Origin: Paenibacillus glycanilyticus
Lineage (GTDB): Bacteria; Bacillota; Bacilli; Paenibacillales; Paenibacillaceae
DNA: 64,000 bases
NCBI RefSeq assembly: GCF_030161375.1
Contig: NZ_BSSQ01000010.1
Location: 124,001 to 188,000 of the forward strand
Direction: 5' to 3'
Position 1 is the first letter of the stretch. Each line of letters starts with the position of its first letter. The notes under the pieces are model-generated. The model was not told the DNA's origin, ran no database searches, and worked only from the letters and a program-made list of their open reading frames with translations. The position numbers and the translations under genes are program-made. Below, piece after piece: positions 44,215 through 52,214 of the stretch.

Positions 44215-44721
44215 TTATAGCCATTCTTCGAACTCATGACACTTCCAATTTTCTTCTGATAACGATTGTTCATACTCTTTCACTGTTTGTAAGGCTATTT
44301 CAATTCCTTCTTGTCCTTGATAAGTATCGCCCTCTTGCTCGTCAATAAGTAAACCCTGATATCTCTTCGTTATAACCGCGGCCCAATACCAAGCTAATCT
44401 CATCTCAAAAGGATCTTGAGAGCTGATCGAAATGATTAATTGTTGTTTGTACCTCTTCTTTGTTCTAAATAACTTCTCAATCCATGTGTTCTTGATTGTT
44501 TCTATAGACATCTCAAATCCGGATAAAAGCATTCTTTGATTCAGAGACTCATTCGGACAATCTGTGACTATTAATTTAAAAGGTAAAAATCCAGATTGGT
44601 TCTCAAATGAGAAATCTGGATGTATTTCAACTTCTGTATTCAGTTTCTTCATATCCTCGATACATTGAATAATTGAAATTGTCCTGGCATCAGGAACATA
44701 TACGGACAAAACATAACTCAT
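44215..44721 (-). CDS. Hypothetical protein
   Basis: 168 residues, starting by ATGA overlap with the lipoprotein gene stop. N-terminal strand MSYVLSVYVPDA, a middle segment with WIEKLFRTKKRYKQQLIIS and WYWAAVITKRYQGLL, and an acidic end KCHEFEEWL. No known domain recognised. The overlap suggests it works with the lipoprotein; an immunity or accessory role is a guess. Confidence 0.6.
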   Translation of the reverse strand: MSYVLSVYVPDARTISIIQCIEDMKKLNTEVEIHPDFSFENQSGFLPFKLIVTDCPNESLNQRMLLSGFEMSIETIKNTWIEKLFRTKKRYKQQLIISISSQDPFEMRLAWYWAAVITKRYQGLLIDEQEGDTYQGQEGIEIALQTVKEYEQSLSEENWKCHEFEEWL

Positions 44722-45101
44722 TTTGATTCACTCGTCTCTAACAGCAATTGATAGACCTCTCCAGCCGATTTCTTTGATAAAGTGTAAGTAACATTTGTAT
44801 TGTTCACGTTCTCTATTGTTCCCGCTTCATCAGTTAACCAAAGAAAATAAGTTTCTTTGCCCATCTCAACTTTATATTGAGGATCTGCCATATCGGCAAT
44901 GCCTGAGTTCTTTGTTGCATGTTTAAAAGCTTTGCTAAAAACGGATATATCAGATGAATCCCTAAATACTTTAACCGAAATCTGATCCGTCTCTTGAAAA
45001 CTAATCATTTTATATACTATGATCTGTTGGATTTTTTCAGATGTGCAGCCTGTCATAGCAAAAACAATTGCAAAAAGTAAAACAAACACACGAAACTTCA
45101 T
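44718..45101 (-). CDS. Lipoprotein, unknown
   Basis: Start at ATG 45101 with AAGGGATT upstream, 127 residues. Signal MKFRVFVLLFAIVFAMTGC with the lipobox Cys19. The mature part (SVKVFRDSSDISVFSKAF, TYFLWLTDEAGTIEN, YTLSKKSAGEVYQLL) resembles small extracytoplasmic Bacillota lipoproteins with a YhfM-like fold, but no named family is certain. Confidence 0.7.
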   Translation of the reverse strand: MKFRVFVLLFAIVFAMTGCTSEKIQQIIVYKMISFQETDQISVKVFRDSSDISVFSKAFKHATKNSGIADMADPQYKVEMGKETYFLWLTDEAGTIENVNNTNVTYTLSKKSAGEVYQLLLETSESK

Positions 45102-45141
45102 TAAGTAATCCCTTCCCTCAATCCGCGCTGTTACGATCTTC

Positions 45142-45579
45142 TTAATTAGTCCAGGGGAAACCAAATCCACCTAGCCCTAATGTGCTCGTTATTTGTTCAA
45201 CATAACTTTCTTTATCAAAATGGAACTGTTTGCGAGAATCAAGCAATTCCCCTCCACCCTCAAGGCATGACCACGTTACGATATCATCGTCCATTTCAAT
45301 AATTACCGATACAGCTCCACATCCCAGATCAGCACATGCAGGACATATGTATATTGAATTCTTTCCGTTCTCGAAATCTGGTTTACCCTGCAGAATTAAC
45401 CTTCCAATATGCTCTTGTTGAAATTTCTCACTTCCCCATCCTAAGCAAGATACGAAGTCGAACTCCTTTACATACCTATCATATAAAGATTGTCCGTCAA
45501 TTTTAAAATCTGCAAAATGTATCGGTCCCGGATACCCTTCCCTTAAGCGCAGTTGGATTTCAAATTTCGATTTTTTCAA
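45142..45579 (-). CDS. Hypothetical protein with a Cys cluster
   Basis: 145 residues from TTG 45579, with GGGGAG upstream. Notable motif ICPACADLGCGAVSV carries three cysteines (CxxC plus one), possibly a metal site or part of an oxidoreductase. N-terminal part reads RLREGYPGPIHFADFKIDGQSLYD, C-terminal GLGGFGFPWTN. I recall similar orphan proteins in Bacillota but no function. Confidence 0.6.
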   Translation of the reverse strand: MKKSKFEIQLRLREGYPGPIHFADFKIDGQSLYDRYVKEFDFVSCLGWGSEKFQQEHIGRLILQGKPDFENGKNSIYICPACADLGCGAVSVIIEMDDDIVTWSCLEGGGELLDSRKQFHFDKESYVEQITSTLGLGGFGFPWTN

Positions 45580-45597
45580 GTTTAACTCCCCACTCTT

Positions 45598-46107
45598 TTA
45601 ACAAATTTTGAATACGCCGGCCTCTTCAAAAACCAATGCGAACTCCATATTTCTTTCCTGATTTTCAATACTTAATATAAATGTTATAAAGTTTCTGAGT
45701 TTTTGTTGATCGACATACAAAAATGTAGCAATTATATCCTCACTTGAAATAAGATTCTGTAAGGCAGAAATAATTGAACTATATATGTGAGGAAACTCTC
45801 CCTTAATTGTAATTTGGTGTTGCATAAAAGCGTCCATATATTTCTCAAAATCATGGCTATCGTGAAGCTCTTTTCTTATTCTATAAAAGGGAAATCCACT
45901 TCCATCTAGCCAATCCATTAATAACCCTAAAAATGCAAGCAAAGATGCGGACCTATATCTATTAATGACATCGTCAAAGTGAAGATAGTACGGGTACAAT
46001 AGCCATGTGCACCATGCAAAATCAATAAAGTCTCCTTCTTCCCGAATGCATTCATACAGCAGGCTAATTTTAGCCTCAAATTCAGTATAATTTTTTATGC
46101 TAATCAC
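45598..46107 (-). CDS. Hypothetical protein
   Basis: 169 residues from GTG 46107, but that GTG is inside the GAGGTG ribosome site; the codon at correct spacing is ATA 46098. Predicted mostly helical with aromatic residues (FAWCTWLLYPYYLHF, FLGLLMDWLDGSGFPF). No family recognised. It lies 18 bases before the next gene and 32 after the previous one. Confidence 0.55.
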   Translation of the reverse strand: MISIKNYTEFEAKISLLYECIREEGDFIDFAWCTWLLYPYYLHFDDVINRYRSASLLAFLGLLMDWLDGSGFPFYRIRKELHDSHDFEKYMDAFMQHQITIKGEFPHIYSSIISALQNLISSEDIIATFLYVDQQKLRNFITFILSIENQERNMEFALVFEEAGVFKIC

Positions 46108-46139
46108 CTCAGTTGGAAACCTCTTTATTCACCCACAAC

Positions 46140-46595
46140 TTAATAATATTTTTCTTTTATTATCTGTAATGCGCCAGGGAGAATTCCAGTGATAGTGGAG
46201 ATCTTTCCAATCTCAATTCCTTCTCTTATCGCACTCCGAGCAACTCTTAGATTATGTTGTATTTTCATCATCTTTTCTCTTAGTAAAACAGCATTGAAAT
46301 CGAGATAGTCATCGCCAATATCTCCATCTAATGAGAACTCAATGTCATATGTGCCGATTAGTTCCTCCAAATACAAAATATGAACAGAGCAGAAAATAAC
46401 GGCTTCCTCGACTCCAAATGTATATTTCAGGTAAAGTACACGAATAAAATCTTCATATAACTTCCCTTGAAAAGTACTATGATATTCGTCTTTCTCTTCT
46501 GTACGCCATTGTCTAAAACATTTCCAAAATCCATCAATCGTAGTATTTATCGCATCATGGTTATTTTCCCATTCCAGCAAGGTTTGTTTATTCAA
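46140..46595 (-). CDS. Hypothetical protein
   Basis: 151 residues from TTG 46595 with GGAAGTGGGAGC upstream. Helical, acidic, ending LPGALQIIKEKYY. Features FWKCFRQWRTEEKDEYHST and DIEFSLDGDIGDDYLDFN. Possibly an immunity-type protein of a polymorphic toxin system; no toxin is in the window. First gene of the 46.6-44.2 kb run. Confidence 0.55.
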   Translation of the reverse strand: MNKQTLLEWENNHDAINTTIDGFWKCFRQWRTEEKDEYHSTFQGKLYEDFIRVLYLKYTFGVEEAVIFCSVHILYLEELIGTYDIEFSLDGDIGDDYLDFNAVLLREKMMKIQHNLRVARSAIREGIEIGKISTITGILPGALQIIKEKYY

Positions 46596-46738
46596 GCTCC
46601 CACTTCCTAGCAGCTATTTCTAATTATTCATTGGAATAAATTACAATCATGCGATTATTCGTAGTTCGCAACATAACGTTACGCTTATCGTCTATAATGA
46701 CATACATAAATTTAAAGACTATCTTAGGAGAGATACTG

Positions 46739-47560
46739 ATGAAAAGCAAGATTGTAACTAGTATTATCTTTGCTTTGCTGCTTTCTTTGACAACTACTTC
46801 ATTATGGAGTAGTGCAGCCGAAGCTTACGATAAGGTTGTACAAATAAAAGCTGCCAAAATGCAAAATAATCGTATACTTATTCCATTGAGAAGTGTATCC
46901 GAAAATATGGGTGCAACGGTACAATGGGATCAAGCAGAACAAGCGATTACAATAACTAAAGGCAATACTAATATTAATTTATCTATTAATTCCCAAAAGG
47001 TAAGAGTCAATGAGACTGAATTTGAAATGGATGTATCGCCTCAACTTACATATGGTGTTACCTATGTCCCTGCACGTTTTGTAAGCGAAGCGTTTGGGGC
47101 AGATGTGAAATGGAATCAACAAACACAACAAGCTACAATAACACTGGATAGACTTCAAATGATTCTAACCTTAGAAAAGCAAAGAGTTGTGCCTCCTTCT
47201 TCCATTCGGATTACAGACCAACGATTAAAGTTATTGGTTGATCAATTAAATGAGGCAACAGATCTTTCTGCTATTAAGCAAATTCGCTCTTACTTCAGCC
47301 CTTATTTTACGGATCGATTTATTAATTCCATCATCCAAAATAAAGGTCTGAAATATAACTATAAATTTAAAATTATATTCCAATCAGGCACTAGCTATAT
47401 CGATTATAATACAGCTATTGTGAATCAAGCTTCAGATAACGATTCGGAATATGGCAGCACTCAAACGTTATATCGCACCGCCACAATTGTCCGCACGGAA
47501 AGTGGTTGGAAGGTCGATGCAGTTTCTTTTGAGCTTGTGAATGAAGTAATGAATCCATAA
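46739..47560 (+). CDS. Secreted stalk-domain protein
   Basis: Start at ATG 46739 (AGGAGAG upstream), 273 residues. Signal peptide MKSKIVTSIIFALLLSL to about SSAAEA. Residues 35-145 form a copper-amine-oxidase-N-like stalk domain (NRILIPLRSVSENMGATVQW, TYGVTYVPARFVSEAFGADV). The C-terminal 120 residues resemble small secreted domains with beta strands (TATIVRTESGWKVDAVSFE). Typical Paenibacillus surface protein; no enzyme residues evident. Confidence 0.8.
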   Translation: MKSKIVTSIIFALLLSLTTTSLWSSAAEAYDKVVQIKAAKMQNNRILIPLRSVSENMGATVQWDQAEQAITITKGNTNINLSINSQKVRVNETEFEMDVSPQLTYGVTYVPARFVSEAFGADVKWNQQTQQATITLDRLQMILTLEKQRVVPPSSIRITDQRLKLLVDQLNEATDLSAIKQIRSYFSPYFTDRFINSIIQNKGLKYNYKFKIIFQSGTSYIDYNTAIVNQASDNDSEYGSTQTLYRTATIVRTESGWKVDAVSFELVNEVMNP

Positions 47561-47740
47561 GAAATAGCTTGGAATCTATACAAACTATTAGTGCCATAAA
47601 CGTGGCAAAAATAAATATAATGATTGGCGTGACTTACAATTTTAACTTTATCGGATAAAATTACTTTATCATCATCGGATCACTCATCGAAACTGGTACT
47701 ATCCACCAGACTTTTAGTTGAAATTAACTTTACTTTTGAC

Positions 47741-48028
47741 ATGCAAGGGACATCAAAATACATATCGCATACTTCCCATTTTTGCGTGAGAAAAGAGCAG
47801 ATTGAGGAGTTTGTAATACGTATAGAGCAACGACGCGAGACAATACTTGATGACAATGATTCTGATGGATATATAAACATTCGATTCATCCATGATCATA
47901 ATCTTATCCAGGCACAAATTGGCGGTTCACACGAAAAGAATGTTTATATCGTGTTCCTCACAAACAGTAGTGCACTATTCAAATTTACAGCAGGACTTAG
48001 AAAACTGCTTAGCTATGAGGATAAATAA
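47741..48028 (+). CDS. Small hypothetical protein, probably 5'-extended or missing its start
   Basis: 95 residues from ATG 47741, which has no ribosome site. The frame is open upstream to about 47632 and the extra stretch (KLVLSTRLLVEINFTFDM) looks like genuine protein sequence, yet no ATG, GTG or TTG with a ribosome site is present. The core has FCVRKEQIEEFVIRIEQ and YIVFLTNSSALFKFTAGL. Either start loss or a non-canonical start. Size and company suggest an immunity-type protein. It precedes the DUF2716 gene by 20 bases. Confidence 0.45.
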   Translation: MQGTSKYISHTSHFCVRKEQIEEFVIRIEQRRETILDDNDSDGYINIRFIHDHNLIQAQIGGSHEKNVYIVFLTNSSALFKFTAGLRKLLSYEDK

Positions 48029-48048
48029 TATTGTCAGGAGAGAAATGA

Positions 48049-48543
48049 GTGAATGGCTGGACTGAACTAGATAATGATGAGCAAGAGGAAATATGGTCAC
48101 GGTTCTATAAAACATTTGATTTCAAACCTAGTACTACTACTTTCCCAGCCTTTAGAATCCCCACTCCTTTTATTAAGTTCGACATCTCTAACTGCAATGC
48201 AGATGATCTGATTAGGGACTTTGAAGTCAAATTGGTTAAGGTATTCCAACTATGCACTCAACCTGGGGAATTCATCTATGCGTTAGATTGGCAACATGAG
48301 TGCTATAAAGTTGATCCTCGCTTAGAGTTTCCAAGATATGCTCCTTGGAGAGATGATAATCGTGATTGGATAATATCCATTTATCCAGATGGTGACTATC
48401 ATTTCTTCTTAGCTGCAGATTTCTCATGGGGGATATTAGGTCACCCCTGGGAAAATACCATTGCTGTCTTCGGTAAGAAATTTATTGAAGGTTTATTAAT
48501 TAATCCGCCTCTTATGCTTCATAATGTACTTCAACAAGGATAA
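48049..48543 (+). CDS. DUF2716 family protein
   Basis: 164 residues from GTG 48049, six bases after AGGAGAG. DUF2716 pattern: EEIWSRFYKTFDFKPS, IYALDWQHECYKVDP, SIYPDGDYHFFLAADF and ILGHPWENTIAVFG. The family is uncharacterised and frequently occurs as an orphan gene in Bacillota accessory regions. A hairpin element (48611-48677) follows downstream. Confidence 0.75.
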   Translation: MNGWTELDNDEQEEIWSRFYKTFDFKPSTTTFPAFRIPTPFIKFDISNCNADDLIRDFEVKLVKVFQLCTQPGEFIYALDWQHECYKVDPRLEFPRYAPWRDDNRDWIISIYPDGDYHFFLAADFSWGILGHPWENTIAVFGKKFIEGLLINPPLMLHNVLQQG

Positions 48544-48610
48544 CCTAATGACTGGTGCAGACTTTCGAAGTGCAAAACCGTCAGGCATATTAAATTTAGC
48601 ATTAAGACTG

Positions 48611-48677
48611 GCCCCTTGAAACGAAACAGCAGCAGTCATGGACGTCAAAATAAAGTCCTAGACTGCTGCTGTATTGT
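48611..48677. repeat. Cassette-type hairpin element
   Basis: Leader GGCCCCTTGAAACGAAA then stem CAGCAGCAGTC paired with GACTGCTGCTG around a loop containing a second GGAC/GTCC pair. It separates the convergent genes 48049-48543 and 48717-48995. No clear T-run. Confidence 0.55.
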
Positions 48678-48716
48678 TGAATTATCGTTTTCCATCGTTT
48701 TATCACTCGATTTGTT

Positions 48717-48995
48717 TTATTCTATAGGAACTGGACGAAGAGTCTTATCCCCAATTCTGTTCCACCAACGCGAAGACATTCCATAATAAATGTCATAAGC
48801 CCAAAACTCAGCTGTTTCATGAAATACGATACTCTCCTCATTAATTTCATCCACATGAGACCAATGCCGATTAATCCTTTCAATGGATTCGTCATAAGTA
48901 ACATTAAAATCTTCCATCATTTTTTTAGAAATATCTAAACATAACTTTAAAGCATGTTCATCCGTTACAAACATAAATGGTGACTTCAAAATCAT
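48717..48995 (-). CDS. Hypothetical protein
   Basis: 92 residues from ATG 48995 (AGGAAG upstream). Sequence runs MILKSPFMFVTDEHALKLC with a Trp-rich end (FWAYDIYYGMSSRWW). Resembles short orphan proteins seen with DUF2716/immunity-type genes; no domain recognised. Confidence 0.55.
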   Translation of the reverse strand: MILKSPFMFVTDEHALKLCLDISKKMMEDFNVTYDESIERINRHWSHVDEINEESIVFHETAEFWAYDIYYGMSSRWWNRIGDKTLRPVPIE

Positions 48996-49096
48996 CCCTC
49001 GCTTCCTATACAAATACCGTTCCAATATAACCCTTCAATTATCATGTTTCCACTTGCAGGTGGCGGCTGCCAAAAAATAATCGCACTTACATTCTA

Positions 49097-49146
49097 CGCT
49101 CTTAATCATAAAGGAGCAGTCGCCGTTCCGGCAGACTGCTCCTTCG
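49097..49146. repeat. Cassette-type hairpin element
   Basis: Leader CGCTCTTAATCATAAA then stem AAGGAGCAGTC paired with GACTGCTCCTT across GCCGTTCCGGC. Very similar in layout and bases to the element at 60069-60127 (TTAATAAAAAAGGAACAG ... CTGCTCC). It follows the SNF2 helicase gene on the minus strand. Confidence 0.6.
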
Positions 49147-49163
49147 CATTTCCAAGCAAGCCG

Positions 49164-52100
49164 TTATTCCGACCAGTCGCGACGCAGCGTGAACAGGTCG
49201 CGCAGCGCATCCGTCGACAGTTCCGTGATCCAGCCTTCCGAGCTCGTGATGACGTCATCGCTCAACTGTTGCTTGCTCTCGAGCATTTCGTCGATTCGCT
49301 CCTCCAGCGTACCGAGCGAGATGAACTTATGCACCTGCACGTCGCGCGTCTGGCCCATTCGGTAGGCGCGGTCTGTCGCTTGATTCTCCACGGCGGGGTT
49401 CCACCAGCGGTCGAAATGGAACACGTGGTTCGCCGCGGTCAAGTTGAGTCCGACCCCGCCTGCCTTGATCGATAGGATGAACACGTTTGGCTGTTCCGCT
49501 TCCGGCAACTCCCTGGACTGGAACTGCTCAATCATCCGGTCTCGCGCTATCTTCGACGAGCCGCCATGCAAGTATAGGACAGGCTCGTCTAACTCTCGGC
49601 CGAGCACTCGCTGCAGCATTTCGCCCATCCCGATATACTGTGTGAAGATGAGACAACGCTCGCCTTCTTCGCGAAGTTCCTTCACAAGATCAAGTAGCCG
49701 TTCGAGCTTGGCTGAGCGGCTGATGAGCATGGCCGACTCAGCGGCGGCTTCGCGCTCGTCCTCCGGAACCGGAATGGCTTCCTTCGTCAGCAGAACCGGA
49801 TGGTCGCACAACTGCTTTAGCCGCGTCAATGCAGAAAGGATCGCGCCTTTGCGCTGAATCCCCTCCAACTTTTTGACATCTTCCATTAGTTCCTTCACGG
49901 TCTGCTCGTAGAGCGCGCTCTGCTCGCCGGTGAGATGGATGTACGTCTTCATTTCATTTTTCTCTGGCAGATCTAGCATGATGTTCGGATCCTTCTTCTT
50001 GCGCCGGAGCATGAACGGTTTCACGAGTCGCTGCAGCTCCTGCGTTCGCTTCTCATCACGCTCGCGCTCGATCGCTTGGCCGAACCGTTCCGCGAACATA
50101 CGAGCATTGCCAAGATAGCCAGGGTTGGTGAAATCGTAGATCGACCATAGCTCTGCAAGCTTGTTCTCGATTGGCGTTCCCGTCAGCGCAATACGGTGCC
50201 GGGCAGGGAAGCTCTTCACCGCCATCGCCTGTTTCGTGCCGGCATTTTTAATGTTCTGTGCCTCGTCGAGACAGATTGCCGACCATGTATAGCCGCTAAT
50301 CAGTTCTTGGTCAAGCGTCGAAGTCGCATACGAGGTCAATACAAGATCGGCATTCGTCGCTTCCTCGTAGAATGCGTCACCGCTAAGTCTCTTGCTTCCG
50401 TAATGGAGCATAATGCGGAGCGACGGCGCGAATCGTTGCACTTCTTTCTGCCAGTTTCCTAGCACCGAGGTCGGACAAATCAGCAAGGCAGGACGCCGTC
50501 CTCCGTTCCCAGTCGCTTCCTCGGCGACATGCAGCAAATAGGTAATGAATTGAATCGTCTTGCCTAGCCCCATATCGTCGGCAAGAACGGCACCGAGTCC
50601 AAACTGGCGTAGAAACGCTAGCCAGGAGAAGCCGGCTTGCTGATAACTGCGCAGCTCCGCATGTAACGACAGCGGCACCGGGATCGACGGCCAGTCCGTC
50701 TGTTGCGTCAACTGCCCTATAATCTTCGTGAGGTGATCGTTTAACTCAACGTCCACCTCCAGCTCGCCAGCATCTTCGCGGTTCTCCGAAGCATCGCTTT
50801 CGGCGTCTTTGCCCGCGGAAGCCGGCATCTGAAAGCCGCTGTTGCGGCGCAAGTGCATCTGCAGGACGTCCTGGAAGGACAAACCCTGTCGCGGACCAAT
50901 GTCCGCCATCGCCTTGCGGATCTGCGCGAGCAGGATAGGGTCAAGCGGCACCCATTGGCCTCGGAACTGTACGAGCCGCTCGCCGCGGGCGACCAACTCT
51001 CGGAACTCTTCCTCACTTAGATCAGCATCGCCAATAGATAGCCGCCAGTCGAAATCGATCAGCGCGTCGAGGCCGAAGAAGGATCGGCTACCGCCCGCCT
51101 TCTCGCCTTCGTTATCGCCGGTGCGCACTTTCGCGCGCAAGCGTGGCTTCTTGCGGCTCGCCTCCTCCCACCAGCCGGGCAGCAATACCTGCCAACCGGC
51201 GGCAAGAAGACGCTGGCTGTCCATGGTCAGGAACCGCCACGCTTCTTCGTCAGACATTGGAGCGTTCATCACGTCCGCTGGACTGCCAGCCAGTCTGTCC
51301 TCCGATAGGCTCGCACGCAGATGCGTAAGCCAGGCCGCGGAGCGTTCATGCACGTGCGGCATCCATCCGGAAGGCCATGTCCCGGAAGCTTTGCCGTCCG
51401 AGGTCAGACGAATCGGAGCGAGTTTCGCCGGTTCAAGCTTATCCTGTAGCAGTAGCGTGAGGCGCCAACCACCAGACTCGGCATCCTCCGGCTCAAGCAG
51501 TTGCAAGAGCGGCCGGAATGGCAGCGTGTCGGATTTCCAACCAGTAGCGACGAGCCAACCGCGCTCATCGAGCCCAGCAGCCACAGCGGCGCGATCGCGC
51601 GCGAACAGCACAGGGAAGTCTCGGCGCAGGTCGGCGGCAGCTTCTTCCGTGCCGTAATAACGCTGAAACACCGCCGCGGAGAAAGCGGCACCTAGCCCGT
51701 CCAAAAAGGCAGTGTCCTCCGCTTCCGTGTTTTGGGTTTCTTCAATCCAACCGTTTAGATCGTTGCCTCCGACCGCAAGTGCCCCAAGCGCCCGGCGAGT
51801 CTTCGCGTCGAGCACCTCTGCGTCCCACTTCCATCGTAGCTTGCCAGCTTTATAGGCCTCGAAGCTTGGAATGAAGCCCCTCTCCGCAACGACGCGCTCC
51901 ATGGCTGGCGATAGCTCGGCAAGTCGCGCTGCGTCTCCTTCGAGTCTCCACGTCATGTGTATCGGCAGCAACCGGGGATCGGCGAAGAACGGCACCGCCA
52001 TCTCCGCAGGCAACACAATGAGTTCCAGTTCATCCCGCAGTCGCTCAATCTCTAACTCCGTACCGTAAAATGACGGCTCATGTCGCGCGAACAGACGCTG

Positions 52101-52214
52101 CTTGACAAGCAGTCCCGGCACGTAGTTGCCGGATGCATCCACGCCAAAGATAAGAGCATCGCCCTGTTCGGTCAAACTCGCTTGTATCGTAAGGGTATCG
52201 GTGTACGTGTTCAT
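49164..52214 (-). CDS. ywqA: SNF2-family DNA helicase, YwqA-like
   Basis: Start at ATG 52214, overlapping the upstream stop as ATGA, with AAGGAGG upstream; about 1016 residues. The C-terminal half is a SNF2/RapA-type core: ADDMGLGKTIQF (motif I), ICLDEAQNIKN (motif II), RIALTGTPIENK (III), then GGSSKIARDRMIEQF and RAYRMGQTRDVQVHK (V-VI). The N-terminal half is the SNF2-associated bacterial domain. B. subtilis YwqA has this design and is paired with the SWIM protein YwqB, as here. Noticeably GC-richer than its surroundings. Likely DNA transaction or repair role. Confidence 0.88.
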   Translation of the reverse strand: MNTYTDTLTIQASLTEQGDALIFGVDASGNYVPGLLVKQRLFARHEPSFYGTELEIERLRDELELIVLPAEMAVPFFADPRLLPIHMTWRLEGDAARLAELSPAMERVVAERGFIPSFEAYKAGKLRWKWDAEVLDAKTRRALGALAVGGNDLNGWIEETQNTEAEDTAFLDGLGAAFSAAVFQRYYGTEEAAADLRRDFPVLFARDRAAVAAGLDERGWLVATGWKSDTLPFRPLLQLLEPEDAESGGWRLTLLLQDKLEPAKLAPIRLTSDGKASGTWPSGWMPHVHERSAAWLTHLRASLSEDRLAGSPADVMNAPMSDEEAWRFLTMDSQRLLAAGWQVLLPGWWEEASRKKPRLRAKVRTGDNEGEKAGGSRSFFGLDALIDFDWRLSIGDADLSEEEFRELVARGERLVQFRGQWVPLDPILLAQIRKAMADIGPRQGLSFQDVLQMHLRRNSGFQMPASAGKDAESDASENREDAGELEVDVELNDHLTKIIGQLTQQTDWPSIPVPLSLHAELRSYQQAGFSWLAFLRQFGLGAVLADDMGLGKTIQFITYLLHVAEEATGNGGRRPALLICPTSVLGNWQKEVQRFAPSLRIMLHYGSKRLSGDAFYEEATNADLVLTSYATSTLDQELISGYTWSAICLDEAQNIKNAGTKQAMAVKSFPARHRIALTGTPIENKLAELWSIYDFTNPGYLGNARMFAERFGQAIERERDEKRTQELQRLVKPFMLRRKKKDPNIMLDLPEKNEMKTYIHLTGEQSALYEQTVKELMEDVKKLEGIQRKGAILSALTRLKQLCDHPVLLTKEAIPVPEDEREAAAESAMLISRSAKLERLLDLVKELREEGERCLIFTQYIGMGEMLQRVLGRELDEPVLYLHGGSSKIARDRMIEQFQSRELPEAEQPNVFILSIKAGGVGLNLTAANHVFHFDRWWNPAVENQATDRAYRMGQTRDVQVHKFISLGTLEERIDEMLESKQQLSDDVITSSEGWITELSTDALRDLFTLRRDWSE

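Noticed and set aside
50842-51657. 271-residue plus-strand ORF opposite the SNF2 helicase gene
   Set aside because: Ser/Arg-rich composition typical of antisense frames in GC-rich genes; the minus strand holds the real gene.
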